Assembly (NCBI GenBank): GCA_029547705.1 | Contig: JAKPOU010000042.1 | Coordinates: 339,271-403,270, forward strand | Source of the DNA: Bacteroidota bacterium | GTDB lineage: Bacteria > Bacteroidota > Bacteroidia > Bacteroidales > VadinHA17 | DNA length: 64,000 bases | Direction: 5' to 3' | Part shown: piece by piece, positions 33,761 to 43,790 of the stretch | Numbering within the stretch: the first letter of the stretch is position 1 | Layout of the letters: each line of letters begins with the position of its first letter | Translations under genes and position numbers: made by a program | Notes under the pieces: generated by a model | The model's input: the letters and a program-made list of their open reading frames with translations, nothing else | What the model was told of the DNA's origin: nothing | Database searches by the model: none

Positions 33761-34645
33761 TTATATGGATTCAATCTGTTTCCGTAAAACTTCCAGTGCG
33801 GGACCAGCCTGTTCCTCAAGGTTTTTCCAGTTGCATTCGATTGACATACGGCCTTTATAGTCTATTTCCTTCAGGGCTCTGAGGTAGGGCCGGAAATCTT
33901 CATTATATGTTCCGGGAGCGGCTCTTTCCCTGTTCTCCGCAATATGGGCATGGCGTATGTAATCGCCGTATCTGATTATGCTTTCCGGGCTTTCATTCTC
34001 TCTAAGCATATGATATACATCGGCCAGCAGCATTATGTTCTTGTGGCTGACAGCCTTTACTATTTCACCACCGTGGGCAACGGAATTCAAGAGATTGCAT
34101 TCTCCTTTGTTAAGAGGTTCAAGAACAACCACCACATCATATTTTTCTGCAACAGGACCCATTTTCCTGCAGAGTGCGGTAAACTGGTCCAGAGCCTCAT
34201 CCCTTGAGAAACCTTCCGGAACTTTTCTCGATCCGCTGCTTCCGAAAACAATATGCTTTACTCCGCTTATCCCGGCCCTGCGGAAGGCAGTTTCGACATA
34301 TTCAAGTATTTCATCGTGAGCAGCTTCCGGTCCAACACTCCTCAGTTTTCCGGGAATGAAGGAATTAAGGGCTGGCATGGGCAGGCCGGATGACCTGAGA
34401 ATATCCAGTTTCTCATTGAAGACGGATTCTTCTTCAAGCGGGACAAGAAAACCTGTTACCGAGTCTTCAATATATGAATAACCCGCATTTTTCAGGATCT
34501 GGTAGTTTGAAACGCCTGTACATATACCTATTTCGTTAAGGAAGGAAGATTTTTCATTCCTGCCGCATGACAAATGGGAAACTGCCAGAATCCCCGCACC
34601 TGCTGACAAAGAGTTTTTTATAAAAGTTCTTCTTGACTGCATCAT
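33761..34645 (-). CDS. Exported sugar phosphate isomerase/epimerase-like TIM barrel (copy 1)
   Basis: A 294-residue protein with a twin-arginine-type start (SRRTFIK) and a hydrophobic segment ending in SHLSC, so it may be a Tat-exported lipoprotein. The rest is a xylose-isomerase-like TIM barrel with metal-ligand motifs VVVLEPLNKGE (Glu), ADVYHM (Asp), HAHIAENRER (His) and SIECNW (Glu), as in hydroxypyruvate isomerase and 3-keto-sugar acting relatives. It is the only minus-strand gene between 29.5 and 52.6 kb and is convergent with the STN-esterase gene. The substrate is unknown; export implies a non-phosphorylated sugar. Confidence 0.85.
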   Translation of the reverse strand: MMQSRRTFIKNSLSAGAGILAVSHLSCGRNEKSSFLNEIGICTGVSNYQILKNAGYSYIEDSVTGFLVPLEEESVFNEKLDILRSSGLPMPALNSFIPGKLRSVGPEAAHDEILEYVETAFRRAGISGVKHIVFGSSGSRKVPEGFSRDEALDQFTALCRKMGPVAEKYDVVVVLEPLNKGECNLLNSVAHGGEIVKAVSHKNIMLLADVYHMLRENESPESIIRYGDYIRHAHIAENRERAAPGTYNEDFRPYLRALKEIDYKGRMSIECNWKNLEEQAGPALEVLRKQIESI

Positions 34646-34801
34646 GAATTTATTAATTAATTTTGTTTGATGAACCGAATATATGGTATTAAAACTATAA
34701 ATACAACTGCCTGCTGAACGGCAGAAGTCAAATGATCAGGCTTGCCGGCATGTCAGCTTAAAATTAATTAGTATCTTTCAGCAAACTTAAAATTAACAGA
34801 A

Positions 34802-35677
34802 ATGAAAAAAATTAACCTGATTGCCATTTTAATCATGTTTGCCGTGGCTGGCTCCCTGTCAACCACATTCACTTCCTGCAGTAAGAAGGCTGGTAAGAAT
34901 ATAGGCCTGCAGCTTTACTCCGTCCGCGACTCAATAAGGAATGACGTTCCGGGAGCTGTTGAAAAAGTGGGGAAAATGGGCTACACCTTTGTTGAGGCTG
35001 CCGGTTACGGCGACGGTAAATTCTACGGTCTGGAACCAGCCGAATTCAGGGCTCTTTGTGAAAAGAACGGACTCTACCTGCTCAGTTCACACTCCGGCCG
35101 TCAGCTTCCCGGTGAGGATAACTATGCAGAAACCATGGAATGGTGGGATCAGTGCATAGATGCACATGTTAAGGCCGGTGCAAAATTCATCGTTCAGCCC
35201 TCTATGGGACGGTCAGCCTACGAAAGCATTGCCGGCCTCAGGGAATGGTGTGACTATTTCAATGAGATAGGCGCGAAATGTAACGAAAAGGGAATCCGTT
35301 TCGGATACCACAATCACGACAGGGAGTTTTCAACTACCCATGGGGATACGATAATTTACGACTTCATGCTTCAGAATACCGATCCTGCGAAGGTAATGTT
35401 CCAGATCGACCTGTACTGGTGTGTGGTCGGAGGGAAAAACCCGGTGGATTATTTCAACAAATATCCCGGACGTTTTGAACTGTGGCATATCAAGGACAAG
35501 GAAGAAATCGGCGCAAGCGGAATGATGGATTTCAAATCCATATGGGCCGGAAAGGATATCTCGGGAATGAAATACGGCATCGTGGAGGTAGAACACTATA
35601 ATTTCGATCAGTTTACAAGCTGCAAAAAGAGCCTTGATTTCCTGAATGAGGCCGATTATGTGGTGATGCCGCAGTAA
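34802..35677 (+). CDS. Sugar phosphate isomerase/epimerase-like lipoprotein (copy 2)
   Basis: A 291-residue TIM-barrel protein with a lipoprotein signal (FTSC, Cys about residue 26). The barrel begins IGLQLYSVRDSI, a hallmark of the exported Bacteroidota subgroup. Metal-ligand segments are HNHDREF, QIDLYWCVVGG, WHIKDKEE and VEVEHY. It sits 19 bp upstream of the GH92 gene, so the two are almost surely cotranscribed. The name reflects the fold; the reaction is likely isomerisation or lyase chemistry on an oxidised sugar (inference). Confidence 0.87.
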   Translation: MKKINLIAILIMFAVAGSLSTTFTSCSKKAGKNIGLQLYSVRDSIRNDVPGAVEKVGKMGYTFVEAAGYGDGKFYGLEPAEFRALCEKNGLYLLSSHSGRQLPGEDNYAETMEWWDQCIDAHVKAGAKFIVQPSMGRSAYESIAGLREWCDYFNEIGAKCNEKGIRFGYHNHDREFSTTHGDTIIYDFMLQNTDPAKVMFQIDLYWCVVGGKNPVDYFNKYPGRFELWHIKDKEEIGASGMMDFKSIWAGKDISGMKYGIVEVEHYNFDQFTSCKKSLDFLNEADYVVMPQ

Positions 35678-35696
35678 AAATTTTTCCCTGTCAGTT

Positions 35697-37883
35697 ATGC
35701 TTAGATATTCATCCATACTGATGGCCATGATAGTTATGGCCTCCTGTGGCGGTCCGCCAGCAGAAAAAACCGGGGAGGAAAGACTCACTGATTTTGTGAA
35801 TCCCTTTATAGGAACTGATTATCACGGACATACATACCCGGGGGCTGCCTGGCCCCACGGACAAATACAGCTGAGTCCGGATAACGGCACCGAGGGATGG
35901 GACTGGTGTTCGGGATATCATTATTCCGATTCGGTCATTGCCGGATTCAGCCATCTTCATCTGAGCGGTACGGGGATAGGGGATCTGGCGGATATATCCT
36001 TCCTGCCTGTCGGTACTGAAGTTGTCTTCCGGGAAAATGAAGGGAACAAGGATTTTGTGGCGCGCTATGCCGGGAAGTTCAGGCACGAAAACGAATCTGC
36101 CAGACCAGGATATTATTCCGTTACCATGGAAAGCGGAATCAAGGCCGAGTTCACCGTTACGGAAAGGGCAGGCTTTCACCGCTATACTTTTCCCGCGGAT
36201 GCTGAACCGGGTCTGATCATCAACCTGGGCTTTGCCATTAACTGGGATGAACCCTATGAAACATCCCTGACCGTTGTTGACAGTACCCTGGTTACAGGAA
36301 TGAGACTGTCAAGGGGATGGGCAAGGGACCAGCATGTCTGGTTTGCTGCCAGGTTCTCGGAACCGCTTGTCTTCTCTGAAACAGGTACTCCGGGCGGCAA
36401 AGGGAGAACTGCCGGATATTTCAGGTTCAGAAGCAGGGACTTGCTGGTTAAAGTCGGTATCTCTTCCGTAAGTGTCCGGAATGCGATTGCCAACCTTGAC
36501 TCATCCCTGCCCGGATGGGAATTTGACAGGGTGAAGCAGGAAGCATCAGATGCCTGGGAAAAGGAACTTTCGAAAATACTCATCACTTCACCGGATGATG
36601 ACCTTAAAACAGTCTTTTACACGGCTCTTTATCACACAATGGTAGCTCCGGCGCTCTTTTCCGACACAAACGGTGAATTCAAGGGTACCAGGGGCAACAC
36701 CATGACCGCGGAGGGATACAAAAGATATACTGTTTTTTCATTGTGGGATACCTACAGGGCACTTCACCCGCTCTATACCCTTTTCCAGCAGGATCGTGTA
36801 AACGATATGGTGAAATCGATGCTGGACCACTACCGGCAGGATAAACTCCTTCCGGTCTGGGAGCTTCACGGCAATGAGACCTTCTGCATGGTGGGGAACC
36901 ATGCGATATCCGTGATTGCTGAAGCAATTCTCAAGGATATCGGTGATTTTGACCGCGAGCTTGCCTGTGAGGCATTGAAAGCTTCCTCGCTTTATGACCG
37001 TGACGGCATGGGATATTATGACAGGCTCGGCTATATTCCGGCCGACAGGATAGAACAGAGTGTGGCAAAGGGCATGGAAATCGCGATAGATGACTGGGCA
37101 GTGGCTGCAGTGGCCCGTAAACTCGGGAAAACCGAAGATGCAGACTATTTCTTCAAACGCTCGGAAAACTACAGGAATTATTTTGATCCGGAAACCGGTT
37201 TTATGCGCGGAAAACTGAGCAGCGGTGAATGGACAACACCTTTCGATCCGGTATATTCACAGCATGAGGGAAGCGATTATACAGAAGGCAATGCCTGGCA
37301 GTACCTGTGGCTTGTTCCGCAGAATGTTGAAGGACTGATCGGGCTTCTTGGCGGCAGTGATGCCTTTGCGGACAAGCTTGAGAAGCTTTTCATGGTTGAG
37401 GAGGGTGTAAGCGGAAAGGAAGCTTCTCCCGACATCTCAGGACTGATAGGAGCTTATGCACATGGAAATGAACCGGGGCACCATACCAGTTTCCTCTTCA
37501 ACTATGCCGGAAGACCCTGGAGGACTCAGGAACTGAACCGTCAGATACAGACCACGATGTATACCAATGCACCGGACGGATTATGCGGAAATGAGGATTG
37601 CGGCCAGATGTCGGCATGGTATGTATTCAGCGCCCTGGGATTTTACCCGGTGAATCCTGCCGACCTGAAATACCAGTTCGGATCACCCCTTGTCAATAAT
37701 GCAAAAATAGAAGTGGCTCCGGGAAAATATTTCACGGTGAAGGCCCCGGCTGCCTCAGTGGATAACAAGTATATCCATAAGGTGCTTCTGAATGGCAGGG
37801 AACTGGACCGGACATATATCACCCACCAGGAAATAATGGACGGAAGCACCCTGGAGTTCGTCATGAGTCCGGTCAGGAAATAA
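35697..37883 (+). CDS. GH92 alpha-mannosidase-type lipoprotein
   Basis: A 728-residue protein with a lipoprotein signal (VMASC, Cys 17). The N-terminal beta-sandwich opens with VNPFIGTDYHGHTYPGAAWPHG. The (alpha/alpha)6 domain holds TVFSLWDTYRALHPL, the HGNETFCMVGNH block and the C-terminal GNEDCGQMSAWYVFSALGFYP motif that carries the calcium and catalytic-acid region of GH92. GH92 enzymes are calcium-dependent exo-acting alpha-mannosidases on N-glycans or yeast mannan; linkage preference cannot be told from sequence. It is framed by an isomerase-like gene 19 bp upstream and a dehydrogenase gene 15 bp downstream. Confidence 0.95.
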   Translation: MLRYSSILMAMIVMASCGGPPAEKTGEERLTDFVNPFIGTDYHGHTYPGAAWPHGQIQLSPDNGTEGWDWCSGYHYSDSVIAGFSHLHLSGTGIGDLADISFLPVGTEVVFRENEGNKDFVARYAGKFRHENESARPGYYSVTMESGIKAEFTVTERAGFHRYTFPADAEPGLIINLGFAINWDEPYETSLTVVDSTLVTGMRLSRGWARDQHVWFAARFSEPLVFSETGTPGGKGRTAGYFRFRSRDLLVKVGISSVSVRNAIANLDSSLPGWEFDRVKQEASDAWEKELSKILITSPDDDLKTVFYTALYHTMVAPALFSDTNGEFKGTRGNTMTAEGYKRYTVFSLWDTYRALHPLYTLFQQDRVNDMVKSMLDHYRQDKLLPVWELHGNETFCMVGNHAISVIAEAILKDIGDFDRELACEALKASSLYDRDGMGYYDRLGYIPADRIEQSVAKGMEIAIDDWAVAAVARKLGKTEDADYFFKRSENYRNYFDPETGFMRGKLSSGEWTTPFDPVYSQHEGSDYTEGNAWQYLWLVPQNVEGLIGLLGGSDAFADKLEKLFMVEEGVSGKEASPDISGLIGAYAHGNEPGHHTSFLFNYAGRPWRTQELNRQIQTTMYTNAPDGLCGNEDCGQMSAWYVFSALGFYPVNPADLKYQFGSPLVNNAKIEVAPGKYFTVKAPAASVDNKYIHKVLLNGRELDRTYITHQEIMDGSTLEFVMSPVRK

Positions 37884-37898
37884 AAAATATACCCGAGA

Positions 37899-38930
37899 AT
37901 GAAAGCTCTTGTCCTTGAGGAATATAACAGACTGGTTTACCGTGACTGGCCCGATCCGGAGATCGCAGACAACGAGGTTCTTGTAAGAATCAGGGCTGCC
38001 GCCATCTGTGGCAGTGATGTCCATGGAATGGACGGAAGTACGGGCAGGAGAATTCCTCCGGTCATAATGGGGCATGAAGCTTCCGGAATCATCGAGGAGA
38101 CAGGAAGTGAGGTCAGGAATATGAAGAAGGGTGACAGGGTAACCTTCGATTCAACCATCTATTCCCCCGCTGACTGGTATTCCCTGAAAGGCCTGTACAA
38201 TCTCAGCGACAACAGGATGGTGCTGGGTGTCTCCACGGAAGAATACAGAAGGCATGGTGCATTTGCGGAATACCTGAATGTGCCGGAGCATATCCTGTAC
38301 CGGCTGCCCGATGATGTCTCATATACACAGGCTGCCATGGTTGAACCCCTTGCCGTTGCTGCCCATGCAGCCGGGCTCGCTTCTCCCTCGTGGAATGATT
38401 CCGTTGCCGTGATCGGCAGCGGCATGATAGGATTATCACTTATCCAGGTACTGAGATCAATGGGATGCGGAAAGATTTTTGCCGTTGACACTGATCCGTT
38501 TAAGCTTGGACTGGCTCTGCGGCTTGGCGCGGATCAGGCCTTTGACCCACGGGAGGCACCTGTCAGTGACAGTATTACTGAACTGACTGCAGGCCGGGGA
38601 GCGGATCTGGTTTTTGAGGCAGTGGGGACGGGTGAAACTTTGTCAACCGCAGTCGCTTCCGTACGTAAAGGCGGAACCGTTGTCCTTGTCGGGAATTTAT
38701 CCCCTGAGGCAATTATTCCCCTGCAAAATGTGGTGACCCGACAGATAAGGCTTCAGGGAAGCTGTGCCATCTGCGGGGAGTTTCCCGCAGTTCTTGACAT
38801 GATGGCCCGGGGAGAAATAAATACTGATCCTCTTATCTCCGCAGAAGCCCCGCTTTCCGAGGGTGCAGAGTGGTTCAGGAGACTTTATGCCAGAGAACCG
38901 GGACTGTTGAAAGTGGTTCTTCATCCCTGA
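37899..38930 (+). CDS. Zinc-dependent medium-chain dehydrogenase (sorbitol/galactitol dehydrogenase-like) without structural zinc site
   Basis: A 343-residue cytoplasmic MDR-family enzyme. Catalytic zinc ligands are present: Cys in AAICGSDVHG, His/Glu in MGHEASG and Glu in VEPLAV. The Rossmann loop reads VIGSGMIGLS, with Asp in VDTDPFKL suggesting NAD. The loop that normally holds four cysteines for the structural zinc is present in length but reads SPADWYSLKGLYNLSDN, with Ser or Asp where cysteines are expected, so that zinc is absent. It probably oxidises a polyol or sugar released by the neighbouring GH92 and isomerase products. It follows GH92 by 15 bp. Confidence 0.9.
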   Translation: MKALVLEEYNRLVYRDWPDPEIADNEVLVRIRAAAICGSDVHGMDGSTGRRIPPVIMGHEASGIIEETGSEVRNMKKGDRVTFDSTIYSPADWYSLKGLYNLSDNRMVLGVSTEEYRRHGAFAEYLNVPEHILYRLPDDVSYTQAAMVEPLAVAAHAAGLASPSWNDSVAVIGSGMIGLSLIQVLRSMGCGKIFAVDTDPFKLGLALRLGADQAFDPREAPVSDSITELTAGRGADLVFEAVGTGETLSTAVASVRKGGTVVLVGNLSPEAIIPLQNVVTRQIRLQGSCAICGEFPAVLDMMARGEINTDPLISAEAPLSEGAEWFRRLYAREPGLLKVVLHP

Positions 38931-39076
38931 TCATGAGGAACAGGAACCCGAACCTGAAACCTGTGTGTCCGTAACCCGGAAGTACTGCCGGCGGGTGATT
39001 ATCTTTGTCTGACGGGAGCCTGACGAAACCGTTGGATCCTGAATTTCAATTTAAACTTCAAATGTATGGCTTAAGA

Positions 39077-40201
39077 ATGAAGGAAAAACTGAATACTGCC
39101 GTTGTGGGTATCGGAAAAGTGACAGCTATTCATGCCCGGGCACTCGCAAACCTTCCCGGTTCACGTTTTGCTGCCGTGTGCAGTACAGACAGGAAAAAGG
39201 CAGAGGACTTTGCTTCGGCCCACAGGATAAAGGGTTATACCGATGTGGCGGAAATGGTTCACAGGGAAAAGATTGATGTGGTGGTAATATGTACTCCCCA
39301 TCCGGTCCACAGGGCTCCGGCTGTTGCTGCCATGGAGGCGGGGGCCCATGTTCTGGTTGAAAAGCCATTCGCTTCATCCCTGGAAGATTGTGATGCAATG
39401 CTCTCTGCAGCTGAAAGATATGACAGACAGACCGGAGTCATAAGTCAGCGGCGCTGGTACAGGCCGGTTCAAAGGGTGAAGGAGGCGATTGATTCGGGAA
39501 AGATAGGAAAACCTGTTTTCGGGACTGTCAACATGCTTGGCTGGCGGGATGAAAAGTATTATCAGAGTGATCCCTGGAGGGGCTCATGGAAGGGTGAGGG
39601 AGGCGGCGTCCTCGTGAACCAGGCTCCCCACCAGCTCGACCTTCTGCAATGGTTCATGGGCGGGATAGATGAACTTTACGGTATCTGGTCAAATCTGAAC
39701 CATCCATACATAGAAGTTGAAGATACGGCCCTGGCGATTATCAGGTTCAGAAACGGGGCCATCGGCAATATTGTCGTATCAAATTCAATGAAACCCGGAA
39801 TTTACGGGAAGGTGCATGTCCACGGGCAGAACGGGGCATCTGTCGGAGTGCAGACCGACGGAGGTGCAATGTTCGTCGCGGGAATGTCAGACATCCTCGA
39901 GCCTCCGGTTAATGATCTCTGGACCGTTCCCGGGGAAGAAAACCTGCTTGAAAATTATGTAAGGGAAGATTCGGAATTTTTTCTTTCACTGAAAAATCCG
40001 GTGGAGTATTTCCATGAGAGGCAGATAGAGGATTTTCTGGCAGCCATAAAAGAGGGACGCGAACCGCTTGTTACGGGAAGGGAAGGCAGGGTAACGGTTG
40101 AGATTTTTACTGCCATTTACCGCTCGGCCCGGGACGGCAGACCTGTGAAATGGCCGCTTTATCCGGAAAACCGGAATGATTATGACGGCAGACCGGTTTA
40201 A
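39077..40201 (+). CDS. Gfo/Idh/MocA family oxidoreductase (cytoplasmic)
   Basis: About 374 residues from the ATG at 39077 (an ATG at 39062 is the alternative). A longer frame from a TTG at 39005 adds residues unlike the family and is not preferred. There is no signal peptide, in contrast to the other oxidoreductases here. The NAD-binding loop reads VVGIGKVTAIHARAL, where the family norm is GxGxxG, followed by the conserved EKPFA motif (Lys is catalytic). The C-terminal domain has GGGVLVNQAPHQLDLLQW with the catalytic His. It most resembles the sugar/inositol dehydrogenase branch. It stands 146 bp after the zinc dehydrogenase gene. Confidence 0.9.
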   Translation: MKEKLNTAVVGIGKVTAIHARALANLPGSRFAAVCSTDRKKAEDFASAHRIKGYTDVAEMVHREKIDVVVICTPHPVHRAPAVAAMEAGAHVLVEKPFASSLEDCDAMLSAAERYDRQTGVISQRRWYRPVQRVKEAIDSGKIGKPVFGTVNMLGWRDEKYYQSDPWRGSWKGEGGGVLVNQAPHQLDLLQWFMGGIDELYGIWSNLNHPYIEVEDTALAIIRFRNGAIGNIVVSNSMKPGIYGKVHVHGQNGASVGVQTDGGAMFVAGMSDILEPPVNDLWTVPGEENLLENYVREDSEFFLSLKNPVEYFHERQIEDFLAAIKEGREPLVTGREGRVTVEIFTAIYRSARDGRPVKWPLYPENRNDYDGRPV

Positions 40202-40311
40202 ATCCCGGTTTATGGGGAAAATTTAAAATAATTCTTTTTAAATTAACTGCGATTTTTCAGCCCCTGTGAATGTAATCATCCGGACCGGGGCGGGAAATCA
40301 TATTATAAATT

Positions 40312-41418
40312 ATGGTCATATCAACAAAAACCAGACAGAAAATGAAACTGAAAGCAATTTTGTTCCTGATGCTGGCAGCAGTGATTTACGGTTGTCAGGA
40401 AAGATATTATACTGAGGACGATTTCCGGTCGGTACTCAAAATCGATTCCCATATCCATATTAATAGCGGTGATGGTGTTTTTGAAGAACAGGCTGCGGAT
40501 GACAATTTCATTCTGATAACACTTAATGTTGACAACGGTAACCTGTCTGACATCAGGGATCAGTTCAACTATGCAGTTCTTTCTGCACAAAAGCATCCCG
40601 GCAGAGTCTTTTTCGGACCCACATTTTTCTTCGACACGGCTGGCTGGGGTACTGAAACCTGGAGCAGGAAGGTAGTTGATCAGCTTGATTCTGATATTTC
40701 AGCAGGCGTCATTACCGTCAAGATCTGGAAAAATATCGGCATGACAGTCCGTGACAGATCAGGAAAATTCATTATGGTTGATGATCCCCGACTGGATCCT
40801 GTTATAAATCTCATAAAAAGCAGGAATATTCCGGTAACCGGGCATCTCGGAGAACCTCTCAACTGCTGGCTTCCCCTTGAGGAAATGACTGTCAGAAACG
40901 ACAGAAACTATTTTGCCCAGCACCCCCGGTACCATATGTACCTTCACCCGGAATACCCGTCCTATGAAGATCAGATAAATGCCCGTGATAATTTCCTGGA
41001 GAGACATCCTGACCTTCCCTTTATCGGCTGCCATCTCGGAAGCCTGGAATGGAACGTTGATTCCCTTGCCCTCAGGCTCGACAGGTATCCCAACATGGCT
41101 GTAGACATATCCGCCAGGACATGCCATCTGCAGTATCAGTCTGCCCGCGACAGGGAACGGGTTCGTGATTTCTGCATAAAATACCAGGACAGGCTGCTTT
41201 ACGGAACTGATATAGGTTATATGGGAGGTGGCAATCCGGAGGCCTTCAAGACACGGGTGCATGATACATGGATTGACGACTGGAAGTATTTTGCCACCGG
41301 CTCGGAAATGACCTCCCCCTTGTTTGAAGGCGGATTTACAGGTTTGCAGCTTCCGAAAAAAGTGATAGACAAGCTGTACCGTGAAAATGCCGTAAGATGG
41401 TATAAACTGAAAATATAA
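40312..41418 (+). CDS. Amidohydrolase-family (PF04909-like) lipoprotein
   Basis: A 368-residue protein, perhaps starting at the second methionine (base 40342) so that the lipobox VIYGC is close to the N terminus. It is a metal-dependent TIM-barrel hydrolase with the metal motif DSHIHI at the first strand, histidines in VTGHLGEP and GCHLGSLEW, and the late Asp in LYGTDIGY. This is the amidohydrolase-2 (TIM-barrel metal-dependent hydrolase) group, which includes lactonases and decarboxylases. A lactonase acting on oxidised sugars would fit the neighbouring dehydrogenases, but that is inference. It is 34 bp upstream of a CstA-family gene. Confidence 0.85.
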   Translation: MVISTKTRQKMKLKAILFLMLAAVIYGCQERYYTEDDFRSVLKIDSHIHINSGDGVFEEQAADDNFILITLNVDNGNLSDIRDQFNYAVLSAQKHPGRVFFGPTFFFDTAGWGTETWSRKVVDQLDSDISAGVITVKIWKNIGMTVRDRSGKFIMVDDPRLDPVINLIKSRNIPVTGHLGEPLNCWLPLEEMTVRNDRNYFAQHPRYHMYLHPEYPSYEDQINARDNFLERHPDLPFIGCHLGSLEWNVDSLALRLDRYPNMAVDISARTCHLQYQSARDRERVRDFCIKYQDRLLYGTDIGYMGGGNPEAFKTRVHDTWIDDWKYFATGSEMTSPLFEGGFTGLQLPKKVIDKLYRENAVRWYKLKI

Positions 41419-41452
41419 AATACTGATATCCTGAAATAAATAGTTTCTACAG

Positions 41453-42895
41453 TTGATCACGTTTGTCATTTCAGTTACGGCCCTTTTGCTGGGATATTTC
41501 CTGTATTCGAAATTTCTGGAGAAAATTGAAGGAGCCGATCCGGACCGCGAAACCCCCGCCTTTAAAATGAAAGACGGTGTGGATTATGTGCCGCTTCCGT
41601 GCTGGAAGACTTTTCTGATTCAGCTGCTTAATATTGCCGGACTGGGACCGATCTTCGGTGCTATTGCGGGTGCCATGTGGGGACCCGTAGCCTTTCTCTG
41701 GATAGTGCTGGGAACGATCTTTGCAGGTGGTGTTCATGACTACTTCTCAGGAATGCTGTCGATGCGCTATAACGGATTGAGTATTACTGAAATAACCGGA
41801 ATGTTCCTGGGGAAGGGAGTGAAGCAGTTCATGAGGGCCTTTACCGTTTTGCTGATGGTACTGGTCGGGGCTGTTTTTATTATGGGACCGGCCGGAATAC
41901 TTGCAGGACTGACTCCTGCACATATGACGATGACATTCTGGGTTTGGGTTGTTTTCGGATATTATATCATTGCAACCCTTCTGCCCATCGACAAGATCAT
42001 AGGGAGATTATATCCTGTATTTGGTTTTGCACTTCTGTTCATGGCAGCCGGCCTGATCACCGCACTGTTTGTAAAGGGATATCATATTCCGGAGCTCACT
42101 CTTTCAAATTTCAGGAATTTTCATGTAAACCCGGATAAATTCCCGGTTTTCCCTATGATGTTCATCTCTATTGCCTGCGGTGCCATTTCGGGATTTCATT
42201 CCACCCAGTCGCCTCTAATGGCCAGGTGCATTACAAATGAAATGCTTGGCCGGAGGGTTTTTTACGGGGCAATGGTATCTGAAGGTATTATTGCACTGAT
42301 ATGGGCTGCAATAGGAATGAGTTTTTACGGGGGAGTGGGGGCTCTGAATGAAATGATGACCGCACAGAAAGGAAACGCCGCCTATCTGGTGAATGAAATA
42401 TCCAATTCCCTGTTAGGGAGATTCGGAGGATTACTTGCAATTCTCGGAGTGGTTGCAGCCCCGATCACTTCAGGCGATACCGCATTCCGCAGCGCCCGGC
42501 TCATTGTGGCGGATTTCCTGAAAATCAGGCAGGGTCCTCTTTTAAACCGCCTGTATATCAGCGTGCCGCTTTTCCTTGTGGGGTTTCTTATTACCAGAAT
42601 GGACTTCGCGGTCATATGGCGCTATTTCGCCTGGTCAAACCAGACCCTGGCAATGGTTGTGCTGTGGACAATAACAGTATATCTCCTTCAGACGGGCAGG
42701 CTCTATATGGTAACTCTCATTCCTGCATTTTTCATGACGGCGGTTTGTGTAAGCTATATCCTTTTTGCACCCGAAGGTTTTTCCCTTCCCGGAGCCATAT
42801 CCCATACGGCGGGAATTATTGCCGCTGTCATAGTTCTGACGGTTTTCCTCGTTTATAAACAGAAAATCGAAAAAACTGCTCCGGGTTTCGGATAA
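41453..42895 (+). CDS. CstA-family carbon starvation transporter
   Basis: A 480-residue inner-membrane protein started at TTG (41453); no ATG lies upstream in frame and the family N terminus starts here (FVISVTALLLGYFLYSKFLE). About a dozen hydrophobic helices follow, with the family's GPIFGAIAGAMWGPVAFLW and HDYFSGMLSMRYNG motifs and CGAISGFHSTQSP. It is shorter than enterobacterial CstA (about 700 residues). The family imports pyruvate or peptides. Its location right after an amidohydrolase gene, among glycan genes, suggests uptake of a small acid product. Confidence 0.9.
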   Translation: MITFVISVTALLLGYFLYSKFLEKIEGADPDRETPAFKMKDGVDYVPLPCWKTFLIQLLNIAGLGPIFGAIAGAMWGPVAFLWIVLGTIFAGGVHDYFSGMLSMRYNGLSITEITGMFLGKGVKQFMRAFTVLLMVLVGAVFIMGPAGILAGLTPAHMTMTFWVWVVFGYYIIATLLPIDKIIGRLYPVFGFALLFMAAGLITALFVKGYHIPELTLSNFRNFHVNPDKFPVFPMMFISIACGAISGFHSTQSPLMARCITNEMLGRRVFYGAMVSEGIIALIWAAIGMSFYGGVGALNEMMTAQKGNAAYLVNEISNSLLGRFGGLLAILGVVAAPITSGDTAFRSARLIVADFLKIRQGPLLNRLYISVPLFLVGFLITRMDFAVIWRYFAWSNQTLAMVVLWTITVYLLQTGRLYMVTLIPAFFMTAVCVSYILFAPEGFSLPGAISHTAGIIAAVIVLTVFLVYKQKIEKTAPGFG

Positions 42896-43034
42896 GCAGA
42901 AGCGGATAAAAAGCGGAGGAAGAAAAACAGAATATTGTTTATATTTATAAGCACTTTATAAAAAAAGGCATGTGCCGGGAAAAGCATATGTTAAAAAGCA
43001 TCTGCTACAAAAGACATACAATAAATAAGCATCT

Positions 43035-43790
43035 ATGGAAACTGATAATTCACGACGCGGATTTTTACGGAAAGCTGCATTCGGAAGCCTTGCGGCAATA
43101 AGCATCCCTGAAATAGTTTCCGCGGCTCTGCCGCAGGAAAGAAACGGGATAAAACTTCTCAAAGGACAGACCATCCTTTTTCAGGGTGATTCCATTACCG
43201 ATGCCGGCAGGAGCAGGAAGGAAACGGGCTTCAATAATGCCGGAGCCCTGGGATCCGGATATCCAATGCTGGCCGCTGCCCGGCTTCTTCTCAGCCATGC
43301 CGGCCTCGACCTTAAGATTTACAACAGGGGAATATCGGGGAATAAGGTATTTCAGCTTGCTGAAAGGTGGGATGAGGATTGTATTGACATAAAACCTGAC
43401 GTGGTCAGCATATTAATAGGGGTAAATGACATCTGGCATAAGCTCGGCGGAAATTACAACGGGACTGTGGAAATATACCGGAGGGACTATATTGCCCTGA
43501 TTGAGAGAACGAAAAAAGCCCTGCCTGCTGTTAAGCTTATTATCGGTGAGCCCTTCGGGGTGCGCGGGGTGAAAGCTGTCGACGACAGCTGGTATCCGGA
43601 GTTTTATGAATACCAGAAAGCGGCAAAAGAGATAGCCTCACAGTTTGGAGCACAGTTTATTCCCTATCAGGCTGTTTATGATGAGGCTCAGCTCAGGGCA
43701 CCGGCTGCCTACTGGACCGGCGACGGGGTTCATGCCTCACTTGCAGGGGCGTCCCTGATGGCAGAAGCATGGCTCCGTATGGTGGAATAG
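43035..43790 (+). CDS. Exported SGNH/GDSL hydrolase
   Basis: A 251-residue protein with a Tat-like start (SRRGFLRKAA) and an alanine-rich signal up to about residue 32. SGNH blocks are clear: GDSITDAG (Ser nucleophile), YNRGISGNK (Gly), GVNDIWHK (Asn) and the terminal DGVHAS (Asp and His). Such enzymes remove acetyl or other acyl groups from glycans and exported sugars. It lies 139 bp after cstA and 166 bp before the NagA-like gene. Confidence 0.92.
   Translation: METDNSRRGFLRKAAFGSLAAISIPEIVSAALPQERNGIKLLKGQTILFQGDSITDAGRSRKETGFNNAGALGSGYPMLAAARLLLSHAGLDLKIYNRGISGNKVFQLAERWDEDCIDIKPDVVSILIGVNDIWHKLGGNYNGTVEIYRRDYIALIERTKKALPAVKLIIGEPFGVRGVKAVDDSWYPEFYEYQKAAKEIASQFGAQFIPYQAVYDEAQLRAPAAYWTGDGVHASLAGASLMAEAWLRMVE

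Noticed and set aside
39005-39076. TTG-started extension of the Gfo/Idh/MocA gene
   Set aside because: The added residues are not like the family or a signal peptide; ATG at 39077 begins just before the NAD-binding strand.
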